Shown piece by piece: positions 38,516 through 50,045 of a DNA stretch of 64,000 nucleotides; position 1 is the stretch's first letter; every line of letters begins with the position of its first letter. The notes under the pieces are model-generated. The model worked only from the letters and a program-made list of their open reading frames with translations. It did not search any database and was not told the origin of the DNA. The position numbers were made by a program, and so were the translations under genes. The stretch comes from Candidatus Baldrarchaeota archaeon (GTDB taxonomy: Archaea > Asgardarchaeota > Baldrarchaeia > Baldrarchaeales > DXJG01), in the NCBI GenBank assembly GCA_019056805.1, contig DXJG01000002.1, positions 39,855 to 103,854 on the forward strand, written 5' to 3'.

Positions 38516-40447
38516 GTGAAAAGTTTGGAGGAAAAATATGACTACAAAAAACTAGGATTTAAAGCCGGTTTAGAGATTCATGTTCAACTTGATACAAAGA
38601 AAAAACTCTTTTGCCGTTGCCCTGTAATTCTCCGTACGGACGAGCCAGATTTCTATGTCAAAAGATTTTTCAGACCAGTTATGGGCGAGATGGGAGAATT
38701 CGATAAAGCTATGCTAAGAGAATTTGAAAAGGGACTAACAATAATCTACGAAGGGTACAATGACACTACATGTTCATACGAACTCGATGAAACACCACCG
38801 TTCCCTCTTAACGAAGAAGCCATAGAGATAGCACTCATGATATGCCTATTATTAAACTGCAATGTTGTAGACGAGCTACATGTTTGTAGAAAAAATTACC
38901 TAGATGGTTCAGTTCCCTGCGGTTTTCAAAGAACAATCTACATTGGAGGAGGCGGATATCTCCCTATCAATGGAAAGAAGATAAGTATCTTACATGTTTA
39001 TCTCGAAGAAGAAGCAGCAAGAAAAGATGATAAAAAGAGTAAAGGGAAAACTGTTTACTACAAACTTGATCGACTTGGAATACCACTCGTTGAAATAGTA
39101 ACAGGTCCTGATATGCATACACCACAAGAAGTTGTAGAAACCGCAAAACGTTTAGGTACGCTTTTAAAAACAACCGGAAAAGTTAGAAGAGGACTTGGCA
39201 CCATAAGACAAGATATAAACGTAAGTATCGAGGGAGGAGCAAGAGTAGAGCTAAAAGGTATACAACTTTTAGACATGATACCTAAAGCTATCAACATGGA
39301 GATTAGAAGACAACTCGAACTTATAAAAATAAAAGAGAAACTCAAAGAAAGAAACATAAAACCAGAAGACATCAAAGAGAACTTTATAGATGTAACACAA
39401 ATATTTCAAGATACTAAATGCAAATTTTTAAAGAAAACCATAGAGAGAGGTGAAAAAGTTCTAGCCGTAAAACTTAAAGGATTTGGTGGATTATTAGGCA
39501 AAGAAATACAACCAAACAGAAGATTCGGAACAGAACTCTCAGATCGAGTAAAAGCTTATACAACTCTAAAAGGCATAATACATTCAGATGAGAACTTACC
39601 TGCATATGGATTTTCTGAAGAGGAAATTAAGAAACTTTTTGAACAAACAGAAAAAGGTGAAAATGATGCCATAGTTATAGTGGCTGGCGAAGAAAACGAA
39701 GCTAAACGAGCATTAAAATTGGTTATTGAACGTGCCCGAACAGCCTTAAAAGGAGTTCCGGAAGAGACCAGACAGGTAAAAGAGGACGGAACATCATCCC
39801 TCCTTAGAGAACTACATGGCCAAGCAAGATTATACCCGGACACAGATACACCACCTATTACAATTTCTAAAAACCGAATAGAAAAAATAAGAACAAATCT
39901 CCCAGAATATCCTTGGGATATGAAGAAGAGAATAATAAAAGAATATAATTTAAGTAATGAATTCGCAGAACTACTTATTTATGAGGGACTAGCTAGCTTT
40001 TTCGAAGAAATTGTGAAGAAATACAATTTATCTCCAGTCTTAGTAGCGTCAACCTTATTTCAAACATTAAAAGCCTTGCACAGAGACGGTATACCAGTAG
40101 AAAATCTTACACAAGAACATTTGAGAAAACTGTTTGAATCACTATCTCATGGAATGTTTGCTAAAGAAGCAATTCCTACCATATTGACCCTATGGGCTAA
40201 AAAACCAAATCAAGAATTATCTAGTATCTTAAAGGAAGCAGGAGTTTTGGCTATTTCAGAAGAAGAACTTAAGGAAATCATTCAAAAAATTATTCAAGAA
40301 AACATGAACTTAATTAGAGAACGTGGAACGGGAGCCTTTGGGCCTTTAATGGGTAAAGTTATGAGCAAAGTCCGGGGCAGGATAGATGGAGCAACAGTTA
40401 GTAGGATACTCCAACAAAAAATAAAAGAGGCGTTACATAGCGATTAA
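38516..40447 (+). CDS. gatE: Glu-tRNA(Gln) amidotransferase subunit E
   Basis: GFKAGLEIHVQLDTKKKLFCRCP..GIPLVEIVTGPDMHTP..RVELKGIQLLDMIPKAI..LYPDTDTPPI. Confidence 0.96.
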   Translation: MKSLEEKYDYKKLGFKAGLEIHVQLDTKKKLFCRCPVILRTDEPDFYVKRFFRPVMGEMGEFDKAMLREFEKGLTIIYEGYNDTTCSYELDETPPFPLNEEAIEIALMICLLLNCNVVDELHVCRKNYLDGSVPCGFQRTIYIGGGGYLPINGKKISILHVYLEEEAARKDDKKSKGKTVYYKLDRLGIPLVEIVTGPDMHTPQEVVETAKRLGTLLKTTGKVRRGLGTIRQDINVSIEGGARVELKGIQLLDMIPKAINMEIRRQLELIKIKEKLKERNIKPEDIKENFIDVTQIFQDTKCKFLKKTIERGEKVLAVKLKGFGGLLGKEIQPNRRFGTELSDRVKAYTTLKGIIHSDENLPAYGFSEEEIKKLFEQTEKGENDAIVIVAGEENEAKRALKLVIERARTALKGVPEETRQVKEDGTSSLLRELHGQARLYPDTDTPPITISKNRIEKIRTNLPEYPWDMKKRIIKEYNLSNEFAELLIYEGLASFFEEIVKKYNLSPVLVASTLFQTLKALHRDGIPVENLTQEHLRKLFESLSHGMFAKEAIPTILTLWAKKPNQELSSILKEAGVLAISEEELKEIIQKIIQENMNLIRERGTGAFGPLMGKVMSKVRGRIDGATVSRILQQKIKEALHSD

Positions 40448-40462
40448 AACATAATTTAATCC

Positions 40463-41842
40463 TTAAAGTTCTTTTATAATTTTATCAATTTCCAGGATTC
40501 CACCTTGAAGAACGATATAACCATTATAGGGCTCTCTCTCAGTGATTTCACCAGCAATATTTGTTTGCATAAGTTTCTTTACTTCATCCATGTTTTGTGT
40601 ATGACCTAAAACCCACATTAACTTCACATATGCCACTTCTGGAAGCATGTTCATACCCGGAATTACACCAAAATTTAAGAGATCTCTTCCTGTTTCATAA
40701 ACATTCATCCCAACAAAACCCCAAAGACATTGAGTAGTCATAACAACTGGGATATTTTCATCGATTGCTCTCTTTACAGCGTCAAAAAGATAAGTTGCAA
40801 CATGGCCTAGTCCGGTTCCAGCAATTACAATTCCTTTATATCCAGCGTCGACAAAATGATGTATAACATCTGGCCGCATTCCCGGGTAAAAATAGATCAA
40901 AGCCACATGGTCTTCAAGTTTCACATCCACAGAAACGGAACCTTCTGTTCTTTTTCTGTAGTCATTTCTGAACATCGTAATTTTTCCATTTTCAACTTTA
41001 CCAAGTGGAATATCACCAATTGTTCTAAAAGCATCCCTGCGAGAGGAATGCATCTTTCTAACTCTGGTACCTCTGTGAATTAATGAGTAATTATCACTCG
41101 TAGTTCCATGCATGCAAACGGTAACTTCAGCAACATCACCTTTTGATGCAAGAGTTACTGCATTAATTAAATTTACAGCAGCATCGCTGGACGGTCTGTC
41201 ACTACTTCTTTGGGAACCCACTAACACGACAGGAACAGGCAGGTTTCTCAACATAAACGATAAAGCAGCTGCTGTGAAACTCATAGTATCCGTCCCATGA
41301 CCCAGAACAACTCCTTGCGAATTGTTTTCATTGATTTCTTTCTCGACCTCTTTTGCAATTTTAATCCAATGTTCAGGAGTCATATTTTCACTAAATAATT
41401 CAAATAAGAGTCTTGGATAAACAAAAGCTATATCCGCCAATTCAGGAACCATACTGTAAAGTTCTTCTGGAGTCAAGGCAGGAATTACAGCACCACTACG
41501 ATAATCAAGTCTACTAGCGATCGTACCTCCACACCCTAACAAAGGTATTCTTGGTTTTCTTTCATCAGGTTTTACGGAGGGAGATGGAAGTTTATACTGT
41601 CCAGGCTCATAACCGATTTCTTTCATCTCAATAATGTCATCAACATTTAAACCAGTGTTATATCCCGTGGGAAGCTTAATCGTGATATGTCTATCATCAG
41701 CGAGTTGATATCTGGGTAAAATTATTCCTCGAAAGCTTCCGGTTTTTGTGATAACCTCTACAACACTCCAAACTTTTACTCCAAATTTTTCTAGTATTTT
41801 TCTTGCTTTTCCTCTATAACCTTCATAAACATCTTCATTCAC
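40463..41842 (-). CDS. gatD: Glu-tRNA(Gln) amidotransferase subunit D (asparaginase-like)
   Basis: LLGCGGTIASRLDYRSGAVIPALTPEEL, GVVLGHGTDTMSFTAAALSF. Confidence 0.96.
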   Translation of the reverse strand: MNEDVYEGYRGKARKILEKFGVKVWSVVEVITKTGSFRGIILPRYQLADDRHITIKLPTGYNTGLNVDDIIEMKEIGYEPGQYKLPSPSVKPDERKPRIPLLGCGGTIASRLDYRSGAVIPALTPEELYSMVPELADIAFVYPRLLFELFSENMTPEHWIKIAKEVEKEINENNSQGVVLGHGTDTMSFTAAALSFMLRNLPVPVVLVGSQRSSDRPSSDAAVNLINAVTLASKGDVAEVTVCMHGTTSDNYSLIHRGTRVRKMHSSRRDAFRTIGDIPLGKVENGKITMFRNDYRKRTEGSVSVDVKLEDHVALIYFYPGMRPDVIHHFVDAGYKGIVIAGTGLGHVATYLFDAVKRAIDENIPVVMTTQCLWGFVGMNVYETGRDLLNFGVIPGMNMLPEVAYVKLMWVLGHTQNMDEVKKLMQTNIAGEITEREPYNGYIVLQGGILEIDKIIKEL

Positions 41843-41853
41843 TTACAAACACC

Positions 41854-43452
41854 TCAACTTATATGTTTAGAAACATATGGACCGTCTTTTCGATAACCTA
41901 AGGAATAGTAGTATTCTCTTACTCCTATACCACTAGTTACTAAAATCTTTTTAGCATCAAATTCTTCTCTAGCTATTCTCTCAGCTTCCATCAACAACCT
42001 TCTACCATAACCTCTATGTTGCCATTCTTCTTCCTCAGGAACTTTTCCCAACTTAACAAGGGGGCCATAAACATGTAATTCCCTAACAATTGCTGAGGGC
42101 GTTTCATTAATTTCAGGCCTATGCGCTTTTTCAGAAGGTATTCGTAATCTAAGAAAACCTATCAAAATATCATTTTTAACATCTTCATAAGAAAGAAATA
42201 ATTCTACACCTTCAGAAGCTTTGTACTTCAAGGTTTTCAGTCTAATATTCTCGATATTAGGTTCTAAACCTAATTTTAGCATTACATGACCTACTTCCCG
42301 GCAACGAATGCAATAACATCTTTCTCCTAGCTTTCTAAGTTCCCTCCAAACAATTTCCCTTAAATTTCCTTTCTTAGGTCCAGCAGCAATAACTGTTGCT
42401 GGTATATCACGCATAACACGCTTAATACGCACATACCTAGGAATATACTTCCTTTTTACCTCAACTAATAACCTAATGAGCTCGTCGTCAGTTAAAGGGC
42501 TATATCTTCCCTTTTGCCACATATCATATAAGGTAGTTCCAGGAACAACTAAAGTAGGGTAAATCTTTAATTCATCAGGCTTAAATCTGGAATCAGAAAA
42601 AACACGTTTAAACATTCTAAGATCACGTTCAAAGTTTGAGCCCGGCAATCCAGGCATTAAATGATAGGTTACTTTAAGTCCTGCATCTTTTAATATTCTG
42701 GTAGCTTCAACAACATCTTCTACACTATGTCCCCTTTTAACTAAATCATAAATATAATTGTAAATAGTTTGTACACCAAGCTCTACCCTTGTAACTCCCA
42801 TCTTTAACATACGATCCACATGTTGCACCTTACAAAAATCGGGTCTAGTTTCTACGGTAATACCAACATTTCTAATGTCAGTTTTTTCTGCTTTGTTCTG
42901 AGCTTCTTCTAAAGTCATAGAATTATCATTATTCATAGCATCTAAACATCGCCTAATAAACCACTCCTGATAACAGAGCGGATAAGCAGGAAAAGTACCA
43001 CCCATAACAATTAATTCAACTTTATCGATGGGATGGCCAATAGTTTTTAACTGTTCTAAACGATTTTTAACCTGGGCATAAGGATCAAACATGTTGTGTA
43101 AAGCTCTCATAGTAGCAGGCTCACGACCAGTATAACTCTGAGGAACGTCCCCAAAAACAGAATCAGGACCACCAGGACAATAAATACAACGACCATGAGG
43201 ACATGGATAAGGTTTAGCCATAACAGCAACTATCGCAACACCAGAAATAGTACGGACAGGCTTTCTCTTCAAAATTTTCAGAAGTTTATCCCTCAAATCG
43301 GGAGAAACAGAACTTAAAATTTCAGAGTTACTAGGTATCCTATCTAGCCCGTACTTTTTACAAACTAAAGTCTTAATACGATTAACATCTTCCTCTGTTA
43401 AAATTTCACGATTTAGGAGTTCTTCTATAATTTCCCTATAAATGACTTCCAA
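41854..43452 (-). CDS. elp3: Elp3-family tRNA uridine modification enzyme (radical SAM + GNAT)
   Basis: PYPCPHGRCIYCPGGPDSVFGDVPQSYTGREPATMRA; C-terminal acetyltransferase QHRGYGRRLLMEAERIA. Confidence 0.95.
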   Translation of the reverse strand: MEVIYREIIEELLNREILTEEDVNRIKTLVCKKYGLDRIPSNSEILSSVSPDLRDKLLKILKRKPVRTISGVAIVAVMAKPYPCPHGRCIYCPGGPDSVFGDVPQSYTGREPATMRALHNMFDPYAQVKNRLEQLKTIGHPIDKVELIVMGGTFPAYPLCYQEWFIRRCLDAMNNDNSMTLEEAQNKAEKTDIRNVGITVETRPDFCKVQHVDRMLKMGVTRVELGVQTIYNYIYDLVKRGHSVEDVVEATRILKDAGLKVTYHLMPGLPGSNFERDLRMFKRVFSDSRFKPDELKIYPTLVVPGTTLYDMWQKGRYSPLTDDELIRLLVEVKRKYIPRYVRIKRVMRDIPATVIAAGPKKGNLREIVWRELRKLGERCYCIRCREVGHVMLKLGLEPNIENIRLKTLKYKASEGVELFLSYEDVKNDILIGFLRLRIPSEKAHRPEINETPSAIVRELHVYGPLVKLGKVPEEEEWQHRGYGRRLLMEAERIAREEFDAKKILVTSGIGVREYYYSLGYRKDGPYVSKHIS

Positions 43453-43595
43453 ACATATCCCTCACAGTCAAAATTGCCCTGACTAACTAGTAAGAACAGT
43501 CATCAAATCTAACCTGTAATTTCCCTAAGGAAATAAAATCAAAACAAGATATGAGTATTTCTATAAACAATAAATCGCTATTAAAATGAGAAATG

Positions 43596-43757
43596 TTATA
43601 CGGGCTGTCCACTAGACTTCTTAAGGACCACATACTTAATGTAATTCTTTCTATTTCTCACACGTGGAACTAGACTTCTTCTAGGCTTACCTTCAACTTT
43701 TGGAGTCTGATTTCTAACTTTTCCAGCCTTACTTAATGAACCGTGTGAACCAGGCAT
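43596..43757 (-). CDS. rps30e: Ribosomal protein eS30 (53 aa; not in ORF track)
   Basis: Manual translation: [53 protein letters not shown]. Confidence 0.93.
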   Translation of the reverse strand: MPGSHGSLSKAGKVRNQTPKVEGKPRRSLVPRVRNRKNYIKYVVLKKSSGQPV

Positions 43758-43993
43758 AATTTATCACCGATTCTAACCTTTTAATTTTCCTTATTAAACT
43801 TTATGTTTGATACTTTCTATAAAAATAATATTTTCAATCGTCAACCAGCAAAATTCGTAATAAACTCGAATTTCATAGACTTCAAACTCTCGATAGAAAA
43901 TGAAATATAACCAGACAAAACATGTTAGAACACTTTTATAGCCACCTACTTCGTGGAAAAGCTTAAATTAAAGGTCTGAACTGTATAATTAAT

Positions 43994-44043
43994 GAAACAT
44001 GATTGATACGCTAATTTTCTGTTTAACGTATCAATCATGTTTC
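43994..44043. repeat. Perfect inverted repeat, 17-bp arms, 16-nt loop
   Basis: GAAACATGATTGATACG (43994-44010) / CGTATCAATCATGTTTC (44027-44043), 22 bp upstream of the subtilase start. Confidence 0.97.
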
Positions 44044-44065
44044 TAAACTTTTTGAGGCGTATAAA

Positions 44066-47000
44066 ATGAGAAAATGGCCACTATTACTAATATTTATTAT
44101 ATTGTTGACATCTTTTACCCCCTTATCGATAAACGAAACCATCAGCAGTTACTCAGATTCATCAGAGAATATTTTCCATTTCAGCCGCAAAACATCCGCG
44201 GAACTTGAGAACATCCTTTACTCACCAAAAGTTTCCGATGACGAAAAAATCTCAGTAATACTAGTAGCGAAACGGAGTCTCAGTGCAAGCGAATACGATG
44301 AACTTGCAAATGTGTGTGAAATTTTAGCCAATACTAGCAGAGTTTTTGTAATAAGAACATTCAAAAACGACATTACACGTATAGCATCTCTCCCATTTAC
44401 ACTTTACTTAGATTCAGGGCTTAAAACCGCCGAACCTCATCTAATGGATACTTCCATTACAACGCGCACAAACTACGCATATTATGTGAAAGATGTTTCT
44501 AACCAAAATGTAACTGGCAAAGGAATCAAAATAGGAATTATCGATACAGGAATAGACTGGAGACATCCATTCTTCTATTATGATGATGGACTGACTTGGG
44601 AGGTTATAAACGAAACCTTTGCTATGCTACCAAACGGGACTCTATGTAATTATTCCTTTATAGACGTTGTAACTGTTCAGCCAGCTGCTCAGGGAGCTCC
44701 ATCAGGAGATCTTGTAATACCAGTTCCCGATGGAGTGTTCAATATAGGCTATGAATACCTTTACCTAGATCTCGATAATGACAGCAAACCCGATGTAGAT
44801 CCCGACAATCCTCAGAGGATAGAATATGGAATCTTAATAGACTCTGATGGGAATGGTATCCCGACAGCAGGTGATTTTATTAAAATGTTACGAACACCAA
44901 AAATCAAGAAGATCCTTGATCAAAGATCATATCCCTACACCGTATATATTAGTGGAGTAAACCTATCACAATTTGATCCTGTAGATTCTTCCGGAGGGGG
45001 GGGCATGGTGCTCACGTCGCAGGTATAATTCTAGGAGGTCATAGTTTAATGAAGATACATGGAGTAGCACCTGACGCGGAAATTTACGTTGTTGCTAACG
45101 GGGGATATTTCACATCTGAAAACGTTATCTACGGAATGACATGGCTTGCACAAGAGAACGTTAGCGTAATAAATATGAGTTTTGGCGGAACAATGGGATA
45201 CTTAGATGGTTCAGATCCATGGGATATAGCAATAAATGATTTATTCAAACAGGGAATTATATCGATTGTATCCGCTGGGAATGACGGTAATAAAAACCAT
45301 CATATCGAAGTAGAAATACCAGCATTAAGTAACGTAAATTTAACGTTTAATGTTCATGACTTAAACATATATCTAAATATTCTATGGAGAGAACCTTGGA
45401 GTAACCTAGAATTCTACATAATTTCACCATATGGAAATGAATACAATCTAGGATCTTTTACAAATCCCTTATTTGTAGACATTCCAGGAGTAAACATTTC
45501 TTGTACAAGCTCTATGTCACCCAGATACACCCGTCAATTCCTAATAAGCATATATAACCTTACACCTCTAGACGGAGCTATATGGACACTAAAGATCCGC
45601 AATCCGACAAACAAGATGCAGAAAATAAATGGTTACCTCTTGTGGTCAACCTCTAACACATGGAATCCGCCATACCTAAGTAAAGAGCACACAATTACCT
45701 CTCCAGCTACGGCAGACTCAGCAATAGCGGTTGGAGCATTAACTAAAGATGGTTGGTTAACGTCTTACAGCAGTATAGGACCAAGAATTGACGGAGTTAA
45801 TAAGCCAGAAATTTGTGCACCAGGTGGACACTATGACCTAGGATATGATAACCCCTATATTCTCTCAGTTGACGGCGATGTGTCCAACGGTCAGCCTCCA
45901 TATACCCATGGACATGGATATTATACGTATATGTGTGGAACAAGTATGGCAGCTCCCCACATCACGGGTTTTGTAGCACTTCTTCTACAGGATAACCCAA
46001 ATCTATCACCAACGGAGATTAGAGAGTTACTATTTCTATCTACAGGATATACACATTTCCTACCTCACACTGTGTATCCCATGCCTGATGATACCGTAGG
46101 CTACGGTGGATTCGGATACATGAATATTCCACAGCTACAAACTGACGGAATTAATGGACCAGGACCTGTTTATGTTACCTCATGGTACCCATCTGGTTTT
46201 TCCATCGCTTATAATAATTGGCTCTCTGGTAGTCGAGGTATCATTGTTGACGGTGACGACAATGACTGGTTAATATACTATCCAGTAATAATACATAATG
46301 ATTCAAGATGGTACGAAGAATATAGTTTCAAGTTATATTCATGGCATGAAAATGAGTCGCATATCTTCTTCTACATGAAATTTAGAGTAAACTATGTTCC
46401 CGTTGGATATATGATTAATGTTTATATTGGCAGGGAAAGACCAGGCTTCATGGGTGTTGTGGATTATTATTTACCTGAATGGAAACTTTCCTACAACACT
46501 TCCTCTGGAATATCTCAGTTAGAGTTGTGGAATAATCAAACAAATCAGTATGGGGTAATGCCAGCTGGCGGATTTTTCGGGGTAAGCACAGGATTTTCAT
46601 CGATAGATGGTAACTGGCTTATAGAATTCTATGTTCGAAAAGATTATATTGAAATGCAAAGCTTAAGCGAAGCAATAATATATTTTGCAGTATATGACAT
46701 AAACTACGCGGCTCTCTTAAACAACAATGACCCTTACAATAGACCTGGAGCTTCATTCTATGCATCTATAGATCAAACACCCGTAGCTAGTTATGTAAAC
46801 ACAACATATGTTAGTAATAGTCATGGAATGTATATAGATATAGTAACATCGCTTAATGACTACTGGGGCAATGTAAGCAGAGTTCTACTTATGAGCTACT
46901 CACCCAGCGGAACTTCTACAATCATATATATGGAATATAATTCTAACACTAATCTCTGGGAAGCTAGTTATAGCATCACCCCAGCAAATCAAAGCATAGG

Positions 47001-47703
47001 CGAGTTTAAGAACATATTGATAATTTACGACGAATTAGGAGCGAAAACAACAATAAATTCACCGCCAACAGTCATGTATACGTTAATTGACAATGTTGCA
47101 CCTCTAATATCACTTGAAATACCAATGTACGCTACTGGAACGATTCAAATCAACTGGACCGTAAATGAGGAAAATCTCAAGAATTTAACATTGTATATCG
47201 ACTCTGACAAATACGATGTCCTCGGAACTAACATCTTCACTTGGGATACAACACAATACGACGATGGAAACCATATAATCAGATTATATGCTCAAGATGC
47301 TGGCGGACTTGAAAGCGAAGTTATAGGAAATGTTATTGTTGATAATACACCTCCAGCAATAATCATAATTTCTCCGATTAACAACACAAGAATAAGTGAG
47401 GATTCAATAGAGGTAACTTGGCAAGCCTTTGACAATGTAAAAGTAGATCATTTCGATATCTACCTGGATGGAGTATTAATAATGCAAAATGTTTCAGCAA
47501 GTCAAAGAAGCGCTACTATAACCGAATTATCACAAGGAACACACGTATTAAAGATAAAAGTGTACGACGAAGTTGGAAATTACTCAGAAGCGACACTTAT
47601 ATTCACATACAAACCACCGACAATAATGTATATAGTAGCAGCAACCCTCATAATAGGATGCGCCGTTGCAGTAATTCTAATCAAAAGAAGAAAAACCACT
47701 TAA
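44066..47703 (+). pseudogene. Subtilisin-like (S8) serine protease, membrane anchored, split by a frameshift at a G8 tract (disrupted, phase-variable or programmed frameshift)
   Basis: ORFs 44066-45028 and 45049-47703. Signal peptide; Asp motif GIIDTGIDWRHP (frame 1); GHGAHVAGIILGG (frame of ORF 2, from 45004); GTSMAAPH Ser motif; C-terminal TM helix MYIVAATLIIGCAVAVILIKRRK. Confidence 0.85.
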
Positions 47704-47740
47704 ATACCTATCATTTTATTTTTATGATAAAACTAAAGTT

Positions 47741-48559
47741 CTAAATATTAAAGTTAATAGGTAGACCAGAGGATGATCTTTTAAAAACACCAAATTCATC
47801 TCTTATTCTTCTCAACATCTCACTGTTAAATACGGGGCCGTCCTTACAAACCAAATATTCACCAATACAACAACTACCACAAAGTCCCATACCACATTTC
47901 ATATATCTCTCCAAACAAGCCTGAACTTCAACCCCTCTTTCCTCAGCTTTATCAAAAATTTTCCTCATCATTACTTCGGGACCACACATGTAAATGCAGT
48001 CAAATTTTCTTTCTTCTAATAACTTGACAGCAATATCAGAAGCTAAACCTTTTAGACCAGCGGAACCATCATCGGTAACAATCATAAGAGAGTCGCGATT
48101 ATTATTCAGGATGTTAGAGATTCTATCGACAAATAAAAGCATTTTCGAAGTTCTGGCAGCCAAAATAACGGTAATACTATCAGAAACACGCGAAAGTTCA
48201 ACTATTAAAGGATAAAGAGGTGCTATACCTATCCCTCCGCCGACAATAAGAACGTTTCCGTTAGAAAGAGAAAACCCATTTCCAAGTGGACCTCTAATTC
48301 CAATTCTATCACCAACAGTTAAACCATGTAATGCAGCAGTAGCGTCACCAACCTTTTTCACGGTAATTCCTAATTCATTTTCGCTAATAAAAGAAACACT
48401 CATAGGAATCTCATCAACATCAGGGATCCATATCATAAAAAACTGTCCAGCCTTAGGTTTTTTTAGGTCTTTTCGATCAAAAAATATACTCTTTACATCA
48501 TAAGTCTCTTCTACAATTTTTTTAACTTCAACAACTTTTAGGCAATCCACTTCTATCAC
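47741..48559 (-). CDS. pyrK: Dihydroorotate dehydrogenase electron transfer subunit
   Basis: KAGQFFMIWIPDVDEIPMSVSF, NVLIVGGGIGIAPLYPLIVEL, CGMGLCGSCCIGEYLVCKDGPVF; precedes/overlaps pyrD. Confidence 0.92.
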   Translation of the reverse strand: MIEVDCLKVVEVKKIVEETYDVKSIFFDRKDLKKPKAGQFFMIWIPDVDEIPMSVSFISENELGITVKKVGDATAALHGLTVGDRIGIRGPLGNGFSLSNGNVLIVGGGIGIAPLYPLIVELSRVSDSITVILAARTSKMLLFVDRISNILNNNRDSLMIVTDDGSAGLKGLASDIAVKLLEERKFDCIYMCGPEVMMRKIFDKAEERGVEVQACLERYMKCGMGLCGSCCIGEYLVCKDGPVFNSEMLRRIRDEFGVFKRSSSGLPINFNI

Positions 48560-49474
48560 CTAAACCTTATGAGCCAAACCTACGATGTCACTAATTCTCT
48601 TATACCCGCTTTTTTCTAAAAAATCTTCTAATCCTTTTGTGATTTCTCTAAAAATTGATAATCCTTTCGCTATACCACTACCAATTTGTACAGCAGAAGC
48701 ACCTGCCATAAAAAACTCAACAGCGTCTTGCCACTTACAAATCCCACCAACCCCCACAATGGGTACATTAACAGCCCTATAAATCTCGTAAACACATCTA
48801 ACGGCAATAGGTTTGATAGCAGGACCAGACAGACCCCCAAAAACATTATTCAAAACCGGTTTCCCAATTTCAATATTTATATACATCGCTTTAACCGTAT
48901 TAATTGCTGTAATAGCATCGGCGCCTGCATCAACAGCAACCTTAGCAATTTCCGTAATATCAGTAACATTAGGCGTCAATTTAACAAAAACAGGTATATT
49001 AACTGCACCCTTCACAGCCTTAACAATCTGATATGTCAATTCTGGACTTTGACCGATTAAGCCAGCCCTAGCATGAGGACAGGAAACATTCAACTCTAAA
49101 GCATCGATACCAGCCTTTTCCAGTTTTAAAGCAACTTCAACAAACTCCTCAACCTGTTCTCCAACGACACTTCCAATAACAGGCGCCCCTCCTTCCTTTG
49201 CAATTGCTACTTCTTTCACAAAATAATCTACACCAGGATTAGGCAGTCCCATAGCATTAATAAAACCACAATCAACTTTAACAATCGTAGGATTAAGGTA
49301 ACCAGATCTTGGATGAAGACTAATAGACTTGGTGACAACAGCTCCAGCTCCAGCCATAGCCACTTTCCTCAAAAGCTTCCCGCTAATCCCAAGAACTCCT
49401 GAAGCTAACATCGTAGGATTTCTAAGGTGAATTCCAGCAATATCAACTGAAAGACTAACCATAACTAAATCCAC
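48560..49474 (-). CDS. pyrD: Dihydroorotate dehydrogenase catalytic subunit
   Basis: NPTMLASGVLGISG, NAMGLPNPGVDYF, LELNVSCPHA, FGGLSGPAIKPIAVRCVYEI. Confidence 0.95.
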   Translation of the reverse strand: MDLVMVSLSVDIAGIHLRNPTMLASGVLGISGKLLRKVAMAGAGAVVTKSISLHPRSGYLNPTIVKVDCGFINAMGLPNPGVDYFVKEVAIAKEGGAPVIGSVVGEQVEEFVEVALKLEKAGIDALELNVSCPHARAGLIGQSPELTYQIVKAVKGAVNIPVFVKLTPNVTDITEIAKVAVDAGADAITAINTVKAMYINIEIGKPVLNNVFGGLSGPAIKPIAVRCVYEIYRAVNVPIVGVGGICKWQDAVEFFMAGASAVQIGSGIAKGLSIFREITKGLEDFLEKSGYKRISDIVGLAHKV

Positions 49475-50045
49475 CGTCTTTTCATTCTCTTCATATTATA
49501 ACTTGAATATAAGTCAATAACTTTCCGTTTATTAAGTTAGGTTCATTGTAATTAGAAACCTATTCTACATGTATCACCTAATAGAAGCTTACGTTCACCC
49601 ACTACATGTATCCCTAAAATCAAAAATGCTACTGAGACATGGACTTACTAATATTTTGCGCATAAGAAAAGAGTGATGATAGTATAATGGTTCTAAAATT
49701 AACATTATAAAAACTTGAGAGTAGAATGACGAAAACATACTAAATGAATCATTTGGTTCAATTCCCTTGTTGTTTTCCTTCATAAAATAAACAAAACAAC
49801 TACTTTAGGTAGTAATTGGATCCCGCTATTCTTAAATAGTTGAATTTGAAATTTAAAGTTAGAAAGATTGAAAGTATTCTTCGCCCAAAGTAAGCGGAGA
49901 ACATAATCATAATTTAATCTCTTGAATAAATGAAAACATAATAAGGACAAATGTTGTCGGTCCAGGTAATAAGCAATAATTTATCAGTTCCAATATATAG
50001 ATTAGAAAATACTGAGAGTAACCGATGATGCTGGGAGGGTGACAT

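Noticed and set aside
49990-50045. Possible C/D box sRNA upstream of nop5 (CTGA ... CGATGATG)
   Set aside because: Boxes are not in a complete C-D'-C'-D arrangement and no kink-turn partner is visible; not supportable by eye.
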